A stretch of DNA of 64,000 nt from NCBI GenBank assembly GCA_030681135.1, contig JAUXXF010000005.1, positions 37,109 to 101,108 on the forward strand, read 5' to 3'. A model generated the notes under the pieces. It was not told where the DNA came from and did not search any database. It saw nothing but the letters and a program-made list of their open reading frames with translations. This DNA is from Chlamydiales bacterium. GTDB taxonomy: Bacteria; Chlamydiota; Chlamydiia; Chlamydiales; SM23-39. This document shows positions 25,766 through 34,234 of this stretch, one piece after another; the stretch's first letter is position 1, and each line of letters starts with the position of its first letter. The position numbers were made by a program, and so were the translations under genes.

Positions 25766-26830
25766 CTAAAAATCGAGCCCAAAGTTAAACTTTAATCCCT
25801 GCAAACCGAAATCTTCTGCAAAGCGATCCCAGGCATAGGTGGGGGCATTGTATTTTGTGTGCAAAGTTTGATTGTAAGCCCACCAGTATTGAAATTCATA
25901 GGCAAGACTCAAAGAAAATCTAGTTTTTTCACAAAATGCGATGTATTCCCAAGATAAACCTACATCCGTTGTGATATTAGGAACAACCAATCTTAGGTCT
26001 GAATCAAGATTTAAAAGAGTGTCAGAAGAAGGAAACAACTGTCCAATGTTGGTGTCTACATCATACCAGCCGTACAGCAAAGAGCCGAGGAAAGATCCAA
26101 AAAGGCTCCAGTGTTTATCGAAATGCCATTTTCCTCTGGTTCCTCCTAAAATGCCTGCGCCCCAAAAATCATTCGAAGATTTGTAGGTGAAATCAGAGAT
26201 GGAAGAACCTGACCAGGTAAAATAGGTGCGTGTATCGATTTTTGCGCCGCGCACGCCTATAAAGGGATGCATGGAAAATGATCTGCGAAGGAAATAACTT
26301 TGGCCCAAATTGATGTCGAGAACATTGTAGGCAACATTTCCTTGTACTGCAGCTGTTGTATAATCGAGATTGTTTGGCACATTTTGATTGGGAAATAAAG
26401 CGCCATTTAAGCCACTTGGCTGATTTACGCCTCTATGTTGATCAGTGGTAAATCTTGTAAAAGTAGACCAAAGATCAAGATCTGGGTCGTTCAGCTGATA
26501 ACCCAAGGTGAAACGGTAAGCAAAGCGCCACGCTTCGTCGAGATAATGGAGCTGATCTGATGCTACAGTGCTGCTGATATTTGGCTCATTTTCATAAACG
26601 TAATCAGTGCCCCCTTCAAAGAATTTCCAGTAGATGGCTTCGGCTCCGAAATAGACTCCCCAAGAGTCCAAGTCAGGATATCCACTAGCTGTCTTAGCTC
26701 CAAAATTCCCATACACGCTTTGCATCCGTAGATCTTGCATTTGAGATTCTAATACATCAAGTCGCTCACCCAGGTTGCTTGCCAAGATGGTCGTTGTGGA
26801 GAGAAGAAGCAGAGGAAGTATATGGCGCAT
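25766..26830 (-). CDS. MOMP-like outer membrane porin (Lpg1974 type), copy 1
   Basis: 354 residues. A signal peptide (about 1-17) is followed by a short coiled-coil LGERLDVLESQMQDLRM, then FGAKTASGYPDLDSWGVYFG and AIYWKFFEGGTDYVYENE. The rest alternates as a beta-barrel and ends in Phe (FNFGLDF), the outer-membrane insertion signal. The same order defines Lpg1974-type pore-forming proteins, which are expanded in environmental chlamydiae as MOMP-like families. It is probably a porin. It is 11 bases from copy 2, so the two genes are likely one transcript. Confidence 0.88.
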   Translation of the reverse strand: MRHILPLLLLSTTTILASNLGERLDVLESQMQDLRMQSVYGNFGAKTASGYPDLDSWGVYFGAEAIYWKFFEGGTDYVYENEPNISSTVASDQLHYLDEAWRFAYRFTLGYQLNDPDLDLWSTFTRFTTDQHRGVNQPSGLNGALFPNQNVPNNLDYTTAAVQGNVAYNVLDINLGQSYFLRRSFSMHPFIGVRGAKIDTRTYFTWSGSSISDFTYKSSNDFWGAGILGGTRGKWHFDKHWSLFGSFLGSLLYGWYDVDTNIGQLFPSSDTLLNLDSDLRLVVPNITTDVGLSWEYIAFCEKTRFSLSLAYEFQYWWAYNQTLHTKYNAPTYAWDRFAEDFGLQGLKFNFGLDF

Positions 26831-26841
26831 AAAAATTTCCT

Positions 26842-27924
26842 TTAAAAATCAAATAATGCATTGAGGGTGAGTCCTTGTAATCCTAAATCTCCGCCGAGGC
26901 GTTTTAAGATCATCGTAGGATTGGCGGAAGATGAGTAACTAAACCACTGATTTTGTCTCCACCAGTATTGAGCTTCATAGGTAACGTTGATAGCAATATG
27001 ATATTGATTGCAGTAGGAATTGGTTTCCCATCCAAATCCAAGAGAGCCTTGAGCCGTAGGAACAATTTGATGAAAATTGTCATGCGGGTTACCTAACTCT
27101 TGCCCCACAAATAGTGTTTTCGAGCGCACATCAAATTCTCCGTAGAGAAGAGAGGCTGCAAATGCTCCAAAAATATTCCAGTGAGGTCCTATAAACCAGC
27201 GAGGAGAAAATCCTATTTTAGGACCTATTCCCCAAAAATCACTCTTTTCGGATAAATCGAGGTTGATCACTCTTCCTGATGGAATGTTGCCTGAGGTCAA
27301 TGTATGAGCTTTTTGGTTGATCCAAGTGGTTCTCAGAGCTGCTAGAGAAGTGATCGAAAAATTGTGTGATAAGAAATAGCTTTTTTGCAGGCAAAGATCC
27401 CCATCGTAAAAATGAAGCCATAGGTCGCTTGTGGCATCAGTGAGAGTGAGAGGGAGTGGCATGGGTTGAAAGAACAATGAAAAAAGTTGCTCTCCCGCTG
27501 GAGCATTGACTGTAGAGTTGGCTTTGTCGTAAAACCATGTAAAATGGGCTGCTATATCCCAATCGTCATGAGCTGTTCTGTATCCAAGCTCTGTTCGAAA
27601 TCCCCACTGCCAATTGAACTCTGGTATTATTGAATGTCCCACAATGGGGCCTGGCGCTATCACACTATTGATCGCCTTTACCTTCATGAGATAATCAGTG
27701 CCCCCTTCAAAGGCTTTCCAATAGAGCGCATCTGCTGAAACATAAACGCCGTAGCTGTCTATCTGTGGTCTGGCAGATGCTGTTTTAGCTCCAAAGGTGT
27801 CCCGCACAGTATCTGTATACACTTGATCCATTTGCTGTTCTAAGAGACTAATACGCTCATTAGCTTCGCCAGCTCTGAGGACAAGAGTACATAGGGTAGT
27901 CAAAAAATAAGACGCTTTTTTCAT
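26842..27924 (-). CDS. MOMP-like outer membrane porin (Lpg1974 type), copy 2
   Basis: 360 residues, paralogous to its neighbour: a signal peptide, a coiled-coil ERISLLEQQMDQVY, then FGAKTASARPQIDSYGVYVS, LYWKAFEGGTDYLMK, and barrel strands ending LNALFDF. The barrel loops differ strongly from copy 1, while the N-terminal 90 residues and the strand SYFLRR/SYFLSH with the following turn are kept. It is the first gene of the minus-strand pair. Confidence 0.88.
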   Translation of the reverse strand: MKKASYFLTTLCTLVLRAGEANERISLLEQQMDQVYTDTVRDTFGAKTASARPQIDSYGVYVSADALYWKAFEGGTDYLMKVKAINSVIAPGPIVGHSIIPEFNWQWGFRTELGYRTAHDDWDIAAHFTWFYDKANSTVNAPAGEQLFSLFFQPMPLPLTLTDATSDLWLHFYDGDLCLQKSYFLSHNFSITSLAALRTTWINQKAHTLTSGNIPSGRVINLDLSEKSDFWGIGPKIGFSPRWFIGPHWNIFGAFAASLLYGEFDVRSKTLFVGQELGNPHDNFHQIVPTAQGSLGFGWETNSYCNQYHIAINVTYEAQYWWRQNQWFSYSSSANPTMILKRLGGDLGLQGLTLNALFDF

Positions 27925-28020
27925 GGCTTTTCCAAATTGATAAGTCTATTCATAGCTCATTTGCCTTTTTAAAAGAAGGTTTTCTTAAAAGTCCATTTCA
28001 GGTATCAAGGAGTAGCAATC

Positions 28021-29142
28021 ATGAGGTTTTGTTTTATGCGCTGGGTTTATTGTTTGGGAGTAGTTTCTACGTTGTGTGTATCTGCGCTTTGGGCAGATGC
28101 AGATGAAGAATCTTGCGTGGCTTTTTTCGGACGTAAGAAAACAGTAGATCCAGATCAGGAATCTCGTGTGGCTCTTTTAGAATGTAAAATGAAAGCAGCT
28201 CATGACGATATGGCCTATGATTGCAGAAAAGGAGCCCGTTTTGCGTCAGGCCGTCCTGGCTTGGACAGCTATGGATTTTGGGCCATAGGAAATGTCTTGT
28301 ATTGGACAGCTTATGAAGGGGGGACAGAGATTGCTTATTATGCAGAGCCTGGCATTTTTTCTTTCCCAGTTCCCACAAAGGTCAAGTCAGTTTCTTTTAA
28401 CTGGGATGTAGGGTATCGGGTAGGAGCCGGATGGGTAAGTCCTCATGATAATATGGAGATTTCGGCTTTGTTTACTCGCGTAGAGCCTGAGGGAAACTTT
28501 TCGATGAATGCTACAGCTCCTAATACGATCAATGGAGTGATTTTACCTGATATTTTGGCAGCAACAGGAGGCTTTGCCGAATGGAATGTGAAATATTCGG
28601 TGATTGATGTGGAGTTTGCAAGGTCTTATTTTCTTTCGCGCTATTTTTATATGAGGCCTTATTTTGGTTCTAGGACAGCTTGGGTGATGCAATCGGCAGA
28701 TATCAGCTTTTCTGGATCAGCCCCAGTAACTGCTCATTTGCGCAATGATTTTGTAGGAAACGGCCTTCGAGCAGGGTCTGATTCGAAATGGTTTTTTGCA
28801 AGACATTGGAATTTCTTTTTAGGAGCTTCCGCCTCTGCCCTTTTTGGAGGATTTACTGTAGCTACAGGTGCTCATGGAGGTGACATTGGTGACGATGATG
28901 TTAAAAGTTCTGCATACAAAATTGTTCCAATGGCTCAAATGCAAATGGGTCTAGGCTGGGAGACAAGTTTTGCTTGCTCAAGCAGCCAGTTGGCGATTAA
29001 CGTAGGTTATGAGCTCAATTATTTATGGAGACAAAACCAACTCCCTGTCCTTGAAAATCTTCCAAGTCCGGTGTATGGCGCTAGACAATCTCAGGATTTG
29101 GCTTTTCATGGGTTGACTGTGGATGTTGAGTTAGCTTTTTAG
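28021..29142 (+). CDS. MOMP-like outer membrane porin (Lpg1974 type), copy 3
   Basis: 373 residues on the plus strand, divergent from copies 1 and 2. Signal peptide MRFCFMRWVYCLGVVSTLC-VSALWA, a cysteine-containing coiled-coil region (residues ~30-70, with Cys at ESCVAF, LLECKM and YDCRKG), then FASGRPGLDSYGFWAIGN, LYWTAYEGGTEIAYY and a barrel ending VDVELAF. The extra N-terminal cysteines, absent from copies 1 and 2, could make disulfide links in the outer envelope, as chlamydial MOMPs do. The stop codon touches the class A cruciform. Confidence 0.88.
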   Translation: MRFCFMRWVYCLGVVSTLCVSALWADADEESCVAFFGRKKTVDPDQESRVALLECKMKAAHDDMAYDCRKGARFASGRPGLDSYGFWAIGNVLYWTAYEGGTEIAYYAEPGIFSFPVPTKVKSVSFNWDVGYRVGAGWVSPHDNMEISALFTRVEPEGNFSMNATAPNTINGVILPDILAATGGFAEWNVKYSVIDVEFARSYFLSRYFYMRPYFGSRTAWVMQSADISFSGSAPVTAHLRNDFVGNGLRAGSDSKWFFARHWNFFLGASASALFGGFTVATGAHGGDIGDDDVKSSAYKIVPMAQMQMGLGWETSFACSSSQLAINVGYELNYLWRQNQLPVLENLPSPVYGARQSQDLAFHGLTVDVELAF

Positions 29143-29382
29143 AGTCTGTCTTCAATTTAAACTTCTGTCGATTTTAGGGTTCTTTTGAGCCTATTTTCGA
29201 TTCTTTTTGCGGGGTTAATATACGGAGTTTGGTAATTACCCCCGCAAAAAGAATCGAAAATGAGCCTATCCGTAATCTAGAGGGAAAAAGATTCCCCAGA
29301 TTTTTTTCTCTAGATTGCGGATAGACTCATAGGCCAAAATAATCCCTAAAATCGACGAAGCCTTAATTTGAAGACAGACTCT
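29141..29382. repeat. class A compound inverted repeat (cruciform-like)
   Basis: Outer arms AGAGTCTGTCTTCAA (29141 on) and TTGAAGACAGACTCT (to 29382); then GTCGATTTTAGG (29167-29178) pairing with CCTAAAATCGAC (29345-29356). Inside lie two hairpins: TTTTCGATTCTTTTTGCGGG with its complement (29194-29260) and the module also found at 2638-2709 (29261-29329). The whole would fold as a three-way junction. Its left edge is the stop of the porin gene and its right edge covers the last codons of the phospholipase gene. Confidence 0.85.
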
Positions 29383-30382
29383 TAGTTTTTGCTCGTAGTT
29401 GATTCCATAATTTGTTCATGAATTTTTTTTGCTCTGCATTGAGATGATGCAGGGCAATGAAACAATCGCTATTTTTGTCAAAAGCAGATTTAGTCCAATT
29501 GGCAGATCCTGTTACTAGAACCTCTTCATCAATCCATAAAAACTTGTGATGCATGAGCTGAACGCCTTGGCTTATGAAAACAGAAACGCCTTCTTCTTTC
29601 ATTTGCTCAGCAGCTTTTGCACTGGCTCCAAGAGAGCTATGCATGTCAATAATGACTGAGACATCAACGCCTCTTTGATGCGCTGCAATGACCTCTTCAA
29701 TGAGGTCTGGATGTGTCCAGGTAAAAAGAGCAATGCGGATAGAACTCTGAGCTGATCGGATTTTCTTTTGTAAATCAGATAATGCATCTCCCTGAGGGTC
29801 TGGCAATAGCCAAATCTCTAGCTTTTGCTGTCCTATGAGAGTGTTCATGTATCCTGAGGAATAAGGAGTTTTTTTTTGTAAAAAATCAGCAAGTGCTGGG
29901 CTGATGCAGCCAATGACCAGGTTGTCATGCATTCGCATTGATGCTGTTGTCATATTGGCTGAGCCTATAAAAATCATTGTATCATCGATAATCATGATTT
30001 TTTGATGCATGAGGCCCTTGCTGTTCACTGGATAGGTTTTTGTTTGCTTTAAGAGAAGATTGATGCGCGAAGATCCTTTAGGGTCGTAGTAGACATCTAC
30101 GTTAACGCCTTGGTTTGTTTTGCGGGCAATCGTGGATATAATGGAGGCGTCTGTTAATCCAAACATCACAAGGTGGATAGACTTTTGAGCTCGATCAATG
30201 GCTTCTAGTAAAGTGAGCTGGAGATCTTTTGGGTATTGGTTGGAGTAAAGGCGGATAGGGTGAGATGTGGTCGGTAGGCAGGGGGAGAGAGAATCAAATG
30301 CAACGTAGAGAAAAAACAGGCTGATAAGAAGAGCTGAAAAGAAAAAAAAGGCCGTACGTGGCCATTTCATGATTTTTACCAC
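29363..30382 (-). CDS. phospholipase D-family protein, two HKD motifs
   Basis: 339 residues. One N-terminal membrane helix or signal anchor (10-27), then two PLD half-domains, each with an HxK(x4)D motif: His126-Lys128-Asp133 (LMHQKIMIID) and LMHHKFLWID (near 277), each followed by GSAN. Active members cleave or transfer phosphodiesters; many chlamydiae encode several PLD-like proteins acting on lipids. Whether it is exported or anchored is not certain. The last six codons lie in the class A repeat arm, so the C-terminus was probably set by the repeat. Confidence 0.9.
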   Translation of the reverse strand: MVKIMKWPRTAFFFFSALLISLFFLYVAFDSLSPCLPTTSHPIRLYSNQYPKDLQLTLLEAIDRAQKSIHLVMFGLTDASIISTIARKTNQGVNVDVYYDPKGSSRINLLLKQTKTYPVNSKGLMHQKIMIIDDTMIFIGSANMTTASMRMHDNLVIGCISPALADFLQKKTPYSSGYMNTLIGQQKLEIWLLPDPQGDALSDLQKKIRSAQSSIRIALFTWTHPDLIEEVIAAHQRGVDVSVIIDMHSSLGASAKAAEQMKEEGVSVFISQGVQLMHHKFLWIDEEVLVTGSANWTKSAFDKNSDCFIALHHLNAEQKKFMNKLWNQLRAKTKSLSSN

Positions 30383-30455
30383 AGAGATAGTTGATCAAAG
30401 AGGCGGGGAAGCTTCGCACCCCATTGGGATGCGGGTGTTCTCCGCCTCTGTGGTA
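30377..30455. terminator. long inverted repeat after rpmB
   Basis: TACCACAGAG (30377-30386) pairs with CTCTGTGGTA (30446-30455), with an inner stem of GGCGGGGAA with TTCTCCGCC. It lies between the rpmB stop and the phospholipase start (just covering it) on the minus strand, so it may end rpmB transcripts or cover the next start. No T-run is present. Confidence 0.5.
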
Positions 30456-30478
30456 ACTTTATATAAGAGCTTAATCTA

Positions 30479-30757
30479 CTAAACGTTAGCAGCTTTGCTT
30501 TTTCTTACATCTCGGAGAACGGCTCCAATACCATTTTTATCAATGGTTCGGATCGCTGAGGTAGAAAGGCGCAAAGTGATGTATTTCTTTTCTTCAGGAA
30601 GCCAGAAACGCTTAGTCTTCAAATTAGGAAGAAAACGGCGGTTAGTGATTCCTGTAATCTTAAGACCGATTCCTTTTTTCTTTTTTGCAATCCCGCGTAG
30701 AGAATAGCTGCGGCCAAATTTGGGTTTTTTCCCAGTGATAGAACAAACTTTTGACAT
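30479..30757 (-). CDS. rpmB: 50S ribosomal protein L28
   Basis: 92 residues with the L28 start SKVCSITGKKPKFGRSYS, then GIGLKITGITNRRFLPNL and a C-terminal AIRTIDKNGIGAVLRDVR. It binds 23S rRNA in the large subunit. The zinc-binding cysteines of other L28 forms are mostly absent (only Cys5), which marks the zinc-free type. A single gene with an inverted repeat downstream. Confidence 0.95.
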   Translation of the reverse strand: MSKVCSITGKKPKFGRSYSLRGIAKKKKGIGLKITGITNRRFLPNLKTKRFWLPEEKKYITLRLSTSAIRTIDKNGIGAVLRDVRKSKAANV

Positions 30758-30955
30758 AGATAATCCTTCTAAAAGTACAAAGCATCATACCAATTAGAAG
30801 AAATTCCTGCAAGAGGTTGCTGAGAACCTGTTCATATATTTCTGGCGCTTGCAATCCAAAAGGAAAGGTTATATAAGAAAATTTTGAGGTGATTGATGGA
30901 AATAAGTTCAAACATAAAGTCTAAAGTAAATCATTTATACTGTGAGGGTAAATCG

Positions 30956-32266
30956 GTGTCTCGTAAAACGTTTGTGATTGATACTAACGTGCTCGTGCAT
31001 GATCCTGCGTCTATTAAAAAATTTAAAGACAATGATGTGCTGATTCCTTTGATTGTATTAGAGGAGCTCGATGGGCTTAAGCGTTACTCTGACGAGGTGG
31101 GCAAAAATGCAAGAGAAGCCATCCGTTATATCGATTCTTTAAAAATGCAAAAAAAAGGCGATTTGCACGCGGGCATCGTGATTCCTGAGGGACCTAAAAT
31201 TCGGATCCATCTTGAAAAACCTGATAGGGTAGATGGCTTTCCTCTTCCTTTAGATCGCAATAGCAATAAACTGCTTTTGCTTTGTTATTCTCTTCAAAAA
31301 ACGGGAGAATCAGTTGTTATTGTCTCTAAAGATTTTGTGACGCGCGTTAAAGCTGAAGCAATGGATCTGGAGTCTGAAGACTATGAGAATACGAAGGTCT
31401 CTTATGTAGCTATGTATAAAGGGATTAGAAAAATTGAAGTTCCCAAGCGAGAAATTGATCTTTTTTATAAAGATGGGTTCTTGCCTTTAGTAGATGAGGG
31501 ATTTAGACCAAATGAATATGCAGTATTGACCTCTCCAGAAAATTCGTCGGCTGTTTGTAAATATAATGACAAAACAAGACAGTTAGAGCCTCTCTTGCCT
31601 CTCCATCGAGATGTTTGGGGACTTCAGCCTTTGAATGTAGAGCAGCGCTGCGCTTTGGATCTTTTGATGCGCGATGATATCCAGTTGATTACCTTAGTAG
31701 GGCCGGCAGGGACTGGCAAAACACTTCTCGCTTTGGCCTCTGGCATGAAAAAAGTTTTTGATGAGGGTGTCTATGCGAGAATCTTGATTTCTCGTCCGAT
31801 TATGCCGCTGGGTAAAGATATTGGTTATTTACCAGGGACAAAAGAGGAGAAACTCTATCACTGGATGCAGCCTATTTATGATAATTTGGATTTTCTCTGC
31901 TCGGCCAATAATGGCCCAGGAAATGGGGCTTCCGCTTTACAGTTTATCATGGAAAGTAAAAAAATCGAGATGGAGGCGGTCACGTATATTCGAGGACGCT
32001 CGTTGCCAAAAATGTATATCATCATCGATGAGGCGCAAAATCTTACGCCTCACGAGATTAAAACAGTGATTTCTCGAGCTGGAAAGGGGACTAAGGTTAT
32101 TTTGACCGGGGATCCTACACAGATCGACAATCCATATTTGGATGCTGACTCAAACGGCCTTTCTTATACTGTTGGCAAGTTTAAAAACCATCGCATTTAC
32201 GGCCATATGTTTTTAGATCGGACCGAAAGATCTGAGCTGGCGTCCATTGCTGCTGAAATCTTGTGA
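30956..32266 (+). CDS. PhoH-family ATPase with PIN domain
   Basis: 437 residues from GTG 30956, which has GAGGG six bases upstream and begins SRKTFVIDTNVLVHDP, the usual PIN start; the ATG at 30893 would add 21 residues. The PIN ribonuclease-like domain (1 to ~130) has acidic residues in DTNVLVHD and LEELDGLK. The PhoH helicase-type ATPase follows, with Walker A GPAGTGKTLLALA and Walker B YIIIDEAQNLTP, then TGDPTQIDNP. PIN-PhoH (PhoH2-like) proteins unwind and cleave RNA in other bacteria. Likely a cytosolic RNA enzyme. Confidence 0.92.
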   Translation: MSRKTFVIDTNVLVHDPASIKKFKDNDVLIPLIVLEELDGLKRYSDEVGKNAREAIRYIDSLKMQKKGDLHAGIVIPEGPKIRIHLEKPDRVDGFPLPLDRNSNKLLLLCYSLQKTGESVVIVSKDFVTRVKAEAMDLESEDYENTKVSYVAMYKGIRKIEVPKREIDLFYKDGFLPLVDEGFRPNEYAVLTSPENSSAVCKYNDKTRQLEPLLPLHRDVWGLQPLNVEQRCALDLLMRDDIQLITLVGPAGTGKTLLALASGMKKVFDEGVYARILISRPIMPLGKDIGYLPGTKEEKLYHWMQPIYDNLDFLCSANNGPGNGASALQFIMESKKIEMEAVTYIRGRSLPKMYIIIDEAQNLTPHEIKTVISRAGKGTKVILTGDPTQIDNPYLDADSNGLSYTVGKFKNHRIYGHMFLDRTERSELASIAAEIL

Positions 32267-32331
32267 GCTTGTTAGAAGCTAGATTTTAAAACAGCTTCCT
32301 AGACCTCTTGGGTATGCTCAGGAGGTCTACT

Positions 32332-32967
32332 CTATAAAAATCGGAGTCTATAAATTGAGTCTACTTGGCTAGCTTCGGAAAAACAGCAGTTTAAGTCTTT
32401 GAGTTTCCCTGACTGTAAATCGTAGACCCATCCGTGGATGCAAAGAAATTGCCCTCTATTCCAAGCTTCTTGGACAATGGTCGTATGGCAGACATTGAGC
32501 ACTTGTTGTAATACGTTGAGCTCTACCAGCCGATCGTATCTAGCATTTTCATCTGTTATCGCATCGAGCTCTTGTTTGTAATTGGCGTAGACGTCTCGAA
32601 TGTTTCTTAGCCAGTTATCGACAAGACCTAGGCGGTGGTCTTGCATGGCAGCTTTGACGCCTCCACATCCATAATGACCACAGACGATAATATGTCTTAC
32701 ATTGAGAATATTGACGGCAAACTCTAAAACAGAGAGGCAGTTAAAATCAGTATGGGGAAATATATTAGCCACGTTGCGATGGACCAATAATTCTCCAGCC
32801 TCTAACCCTACGACCTCATTGGCAGGAACGCGGCTATCAGAGCAGCCGATCCAGAGATAGTCAGGAGCTTGATCTCGCGCCAATGTCTGAAAATAAGTGG
32901 GGTCCGTAGCCGTCTTGTTTTGGACCCACTGTTCATTGTTTTGAAATAGGATTTTGAGTTTTTTCAT
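32332..32967 (-). CDS. can: beta-carbonic anhydrase
   Basis: Interconverts CO2 and bicarbonate. 211 residues with the beta-class zinc ligands Cys42, His98 and Cys101, and the Asp44-Arg46 pair in GCSDSRVPANE. HRNVANIFPHTD is also typical. It is close to E. coli Can in length. It probably supplies bicarbonate for carboxylases. It lies 24 bases after the methyltransferase gene on the same strand. Confidence 0.95.
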   Translation of the reverse strand: MKKLKILFQNNEQWVQNKTATDPTYFQTLARDQAPDYLWIGCSDSRVPANEVVGLEAGELLVHRNVANIFPHTDFNCLSVLEFAVNILNVRHIIVCGHYGCGGVKAAMQDHRLGLVDNWLRNIRDVYANYKQELDAITDENARYDRLVELNVLQQVLNVCHTTIVQEAWNRGQFLCIHGWVYDLQSGKLKDLNCCFSEASQVDSIYRLRFL

Positions 32968-32991
32968 TACCTTCCGATTATGAAACGGAAT

Positions 32992-34044
32992 TTATTTTTT
33001 AGCAACGATGTAGTAGCTGGTGGTTACCAGTCTTTGCCGGTCTGCTTCGACAAATGCCTGGCCATCTTGGGTGAGGCGGTCGAATAAAACCTTAAAATGT
33101 TTAGGGAGAAGTTTCCATCTAACAAGGAAATGGATGAGTTTAGCCATGCGGTTGAAGAACTTGTCTGCATGTTCAATGAGGGGGGCTTGAAGTCCATCAA
33201 TACTGGCGTTTTCGCTAATGGTGACCTCAAAGCCTGCCTGCTTAAAGGCCTTTTCATATTCTTCTACAGAAGGAGTGCCAATGGCGCCGATAAGAGGTTT
33301 GATTTGTCTCATCAGTCGCACATGCTCTGGGTTATCTGGACAATAATTTTTCAGGCGTACCCAATCTAGGCAAGCGATCTTGCCTCCAGGTTTTAATACT
33401 CTATAAAGTTCTTTGCATAAAGCCCCGAGGTTTTTTGCATAACTAAAGACTTGTACTTGATAGAGCGCATCAAAGGAGTGATCAGGAAAAGGGAGTGGCA
33501 ACTGATTGAGATCTGCTAATTTGAAGCTGCATTGGTGATCCCTTCCGGTTCCTTTAGCAAAGCGTCTCGCTGATTCCAGCTGGCTAGGATCTATATTGAT
33601 CCCCGTTACATGGGCCCCTGTAAAAGAAGCGACATGATTTGCAATCCGTCCTCGGCCACATCCAATATCCAAGACCTGATTGTTAGGTTGGATTTCTAAA
33701 TCGCGGCACATTTTTCTTTCATAAAGAGTTTGGTTGGCGATGATGTTCATAGAGAGATTCATCGTTGGAGGGATATACATTTTTTCAACTTGGCCGACTG
33801 AGCAAAGATGGTTGAGCACGCTATAGTAGTCGACGAGTTTTTTCTGAATGGCTTGATAGTAATTGGCTCCCATTTTTTCTATCAGCTCATCTTCATTGAC
33901 CCAATCGTGATCGTAAATCTCATAAGATGCTAAAAAAGCATCTATTTTTTCTTGAGGGAGCGTATATAATGTTTTTAGAGATTTAAGTACTGTGGATAAG
34001 CGATAAAGCCAAAACTGCATTTTTCCGGTTGTTGTTTGAAACAT
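32992..34044 (-). CDS. SAM methyltransferase resembling sterol C24-methyltransferase
   Basis: 350 residues. The class I SAM site is VLDIGCGRGRIANHVA, followed by GINIDPSQLESARR, which is the 'GINnn' form typical of sterol/tocopherol C-methyltransferases. RVLKPGGKIACLDWV and then NPEHVRLMRQIKPLIGAI with EYEKAFKQAGFEV fit the same group. An N-terminal region (to ~100) with YYSVLNHLCSVGQVEKMYIP resembles the substrate-side helices of that family. Chlamydiae do not make sterols from scratch, so the substrate may be a host sterol, a quinone or a lipid. It precedes the carbonic anhydrase gene by 24 bases. Confidence 0.75.
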   Translation of the reverse strand: MFQTTTGKMQFWLYRLSTVLKSLKTLYTLPQEKIDAFLASYEIYDHDWVNEDELIEKMGANYYQAIQKKLVDYYSVLNHLCSVGQVEKMYIPPTMNLSMNIIANQTLYERKMCRDLEIQPNNQVLDIGCGRGRIANHVASFTGAHVTGINIDPSQLESARRFAKGTGRDHQCSFKLADLNQLPLPFPDHSFDALYQVQVFSYAKNLGALCKELYRVLKPGGKIACLDWVRLKNYCPDNPEHVRLMRQIKPLIGAIGTPSVEEYEKAFKQAGFEVTISENASIDGLQAPLIEHADKFFNRMAKLIHFLVRWKLLPKHFKVLFDRLTQDGQAFVEADRQRLVTTSYYIVAKK

Positions 34045-34149
34045 GCTTCCCCTGATTTGATGATTGTGGTTTTTTTTGTATACTTATATCTTGAATTTTT
34101 AACAACTGGCATTTGAGTTGTTTTTTGTGTATAAGAAGGATAGAACTAG

Positions 34150-34193
34150 GAAAACTCCCTTGGAGCATGGGGTTTTGCCCGAATAGAGTTTTC
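34150..34193 (+). promoter_or_regulatory. leader hairpin before parE
   Basis: GAAAACTC (34150-34157) and GAGTTTTC (34186-34193) enclose a smaller GGGGTTTTGCCC-like hairpin, about 42 bases before the ATG of the topoisomerase operon. It may be an mRNA leader structure; nothing shows what it does. Confidence 0.3.
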
Positions 34194-34234
34194 TTGGTGC
34201 CCTCGAGGGTTACCTGCCTTTTTAAGGAGAAGTA

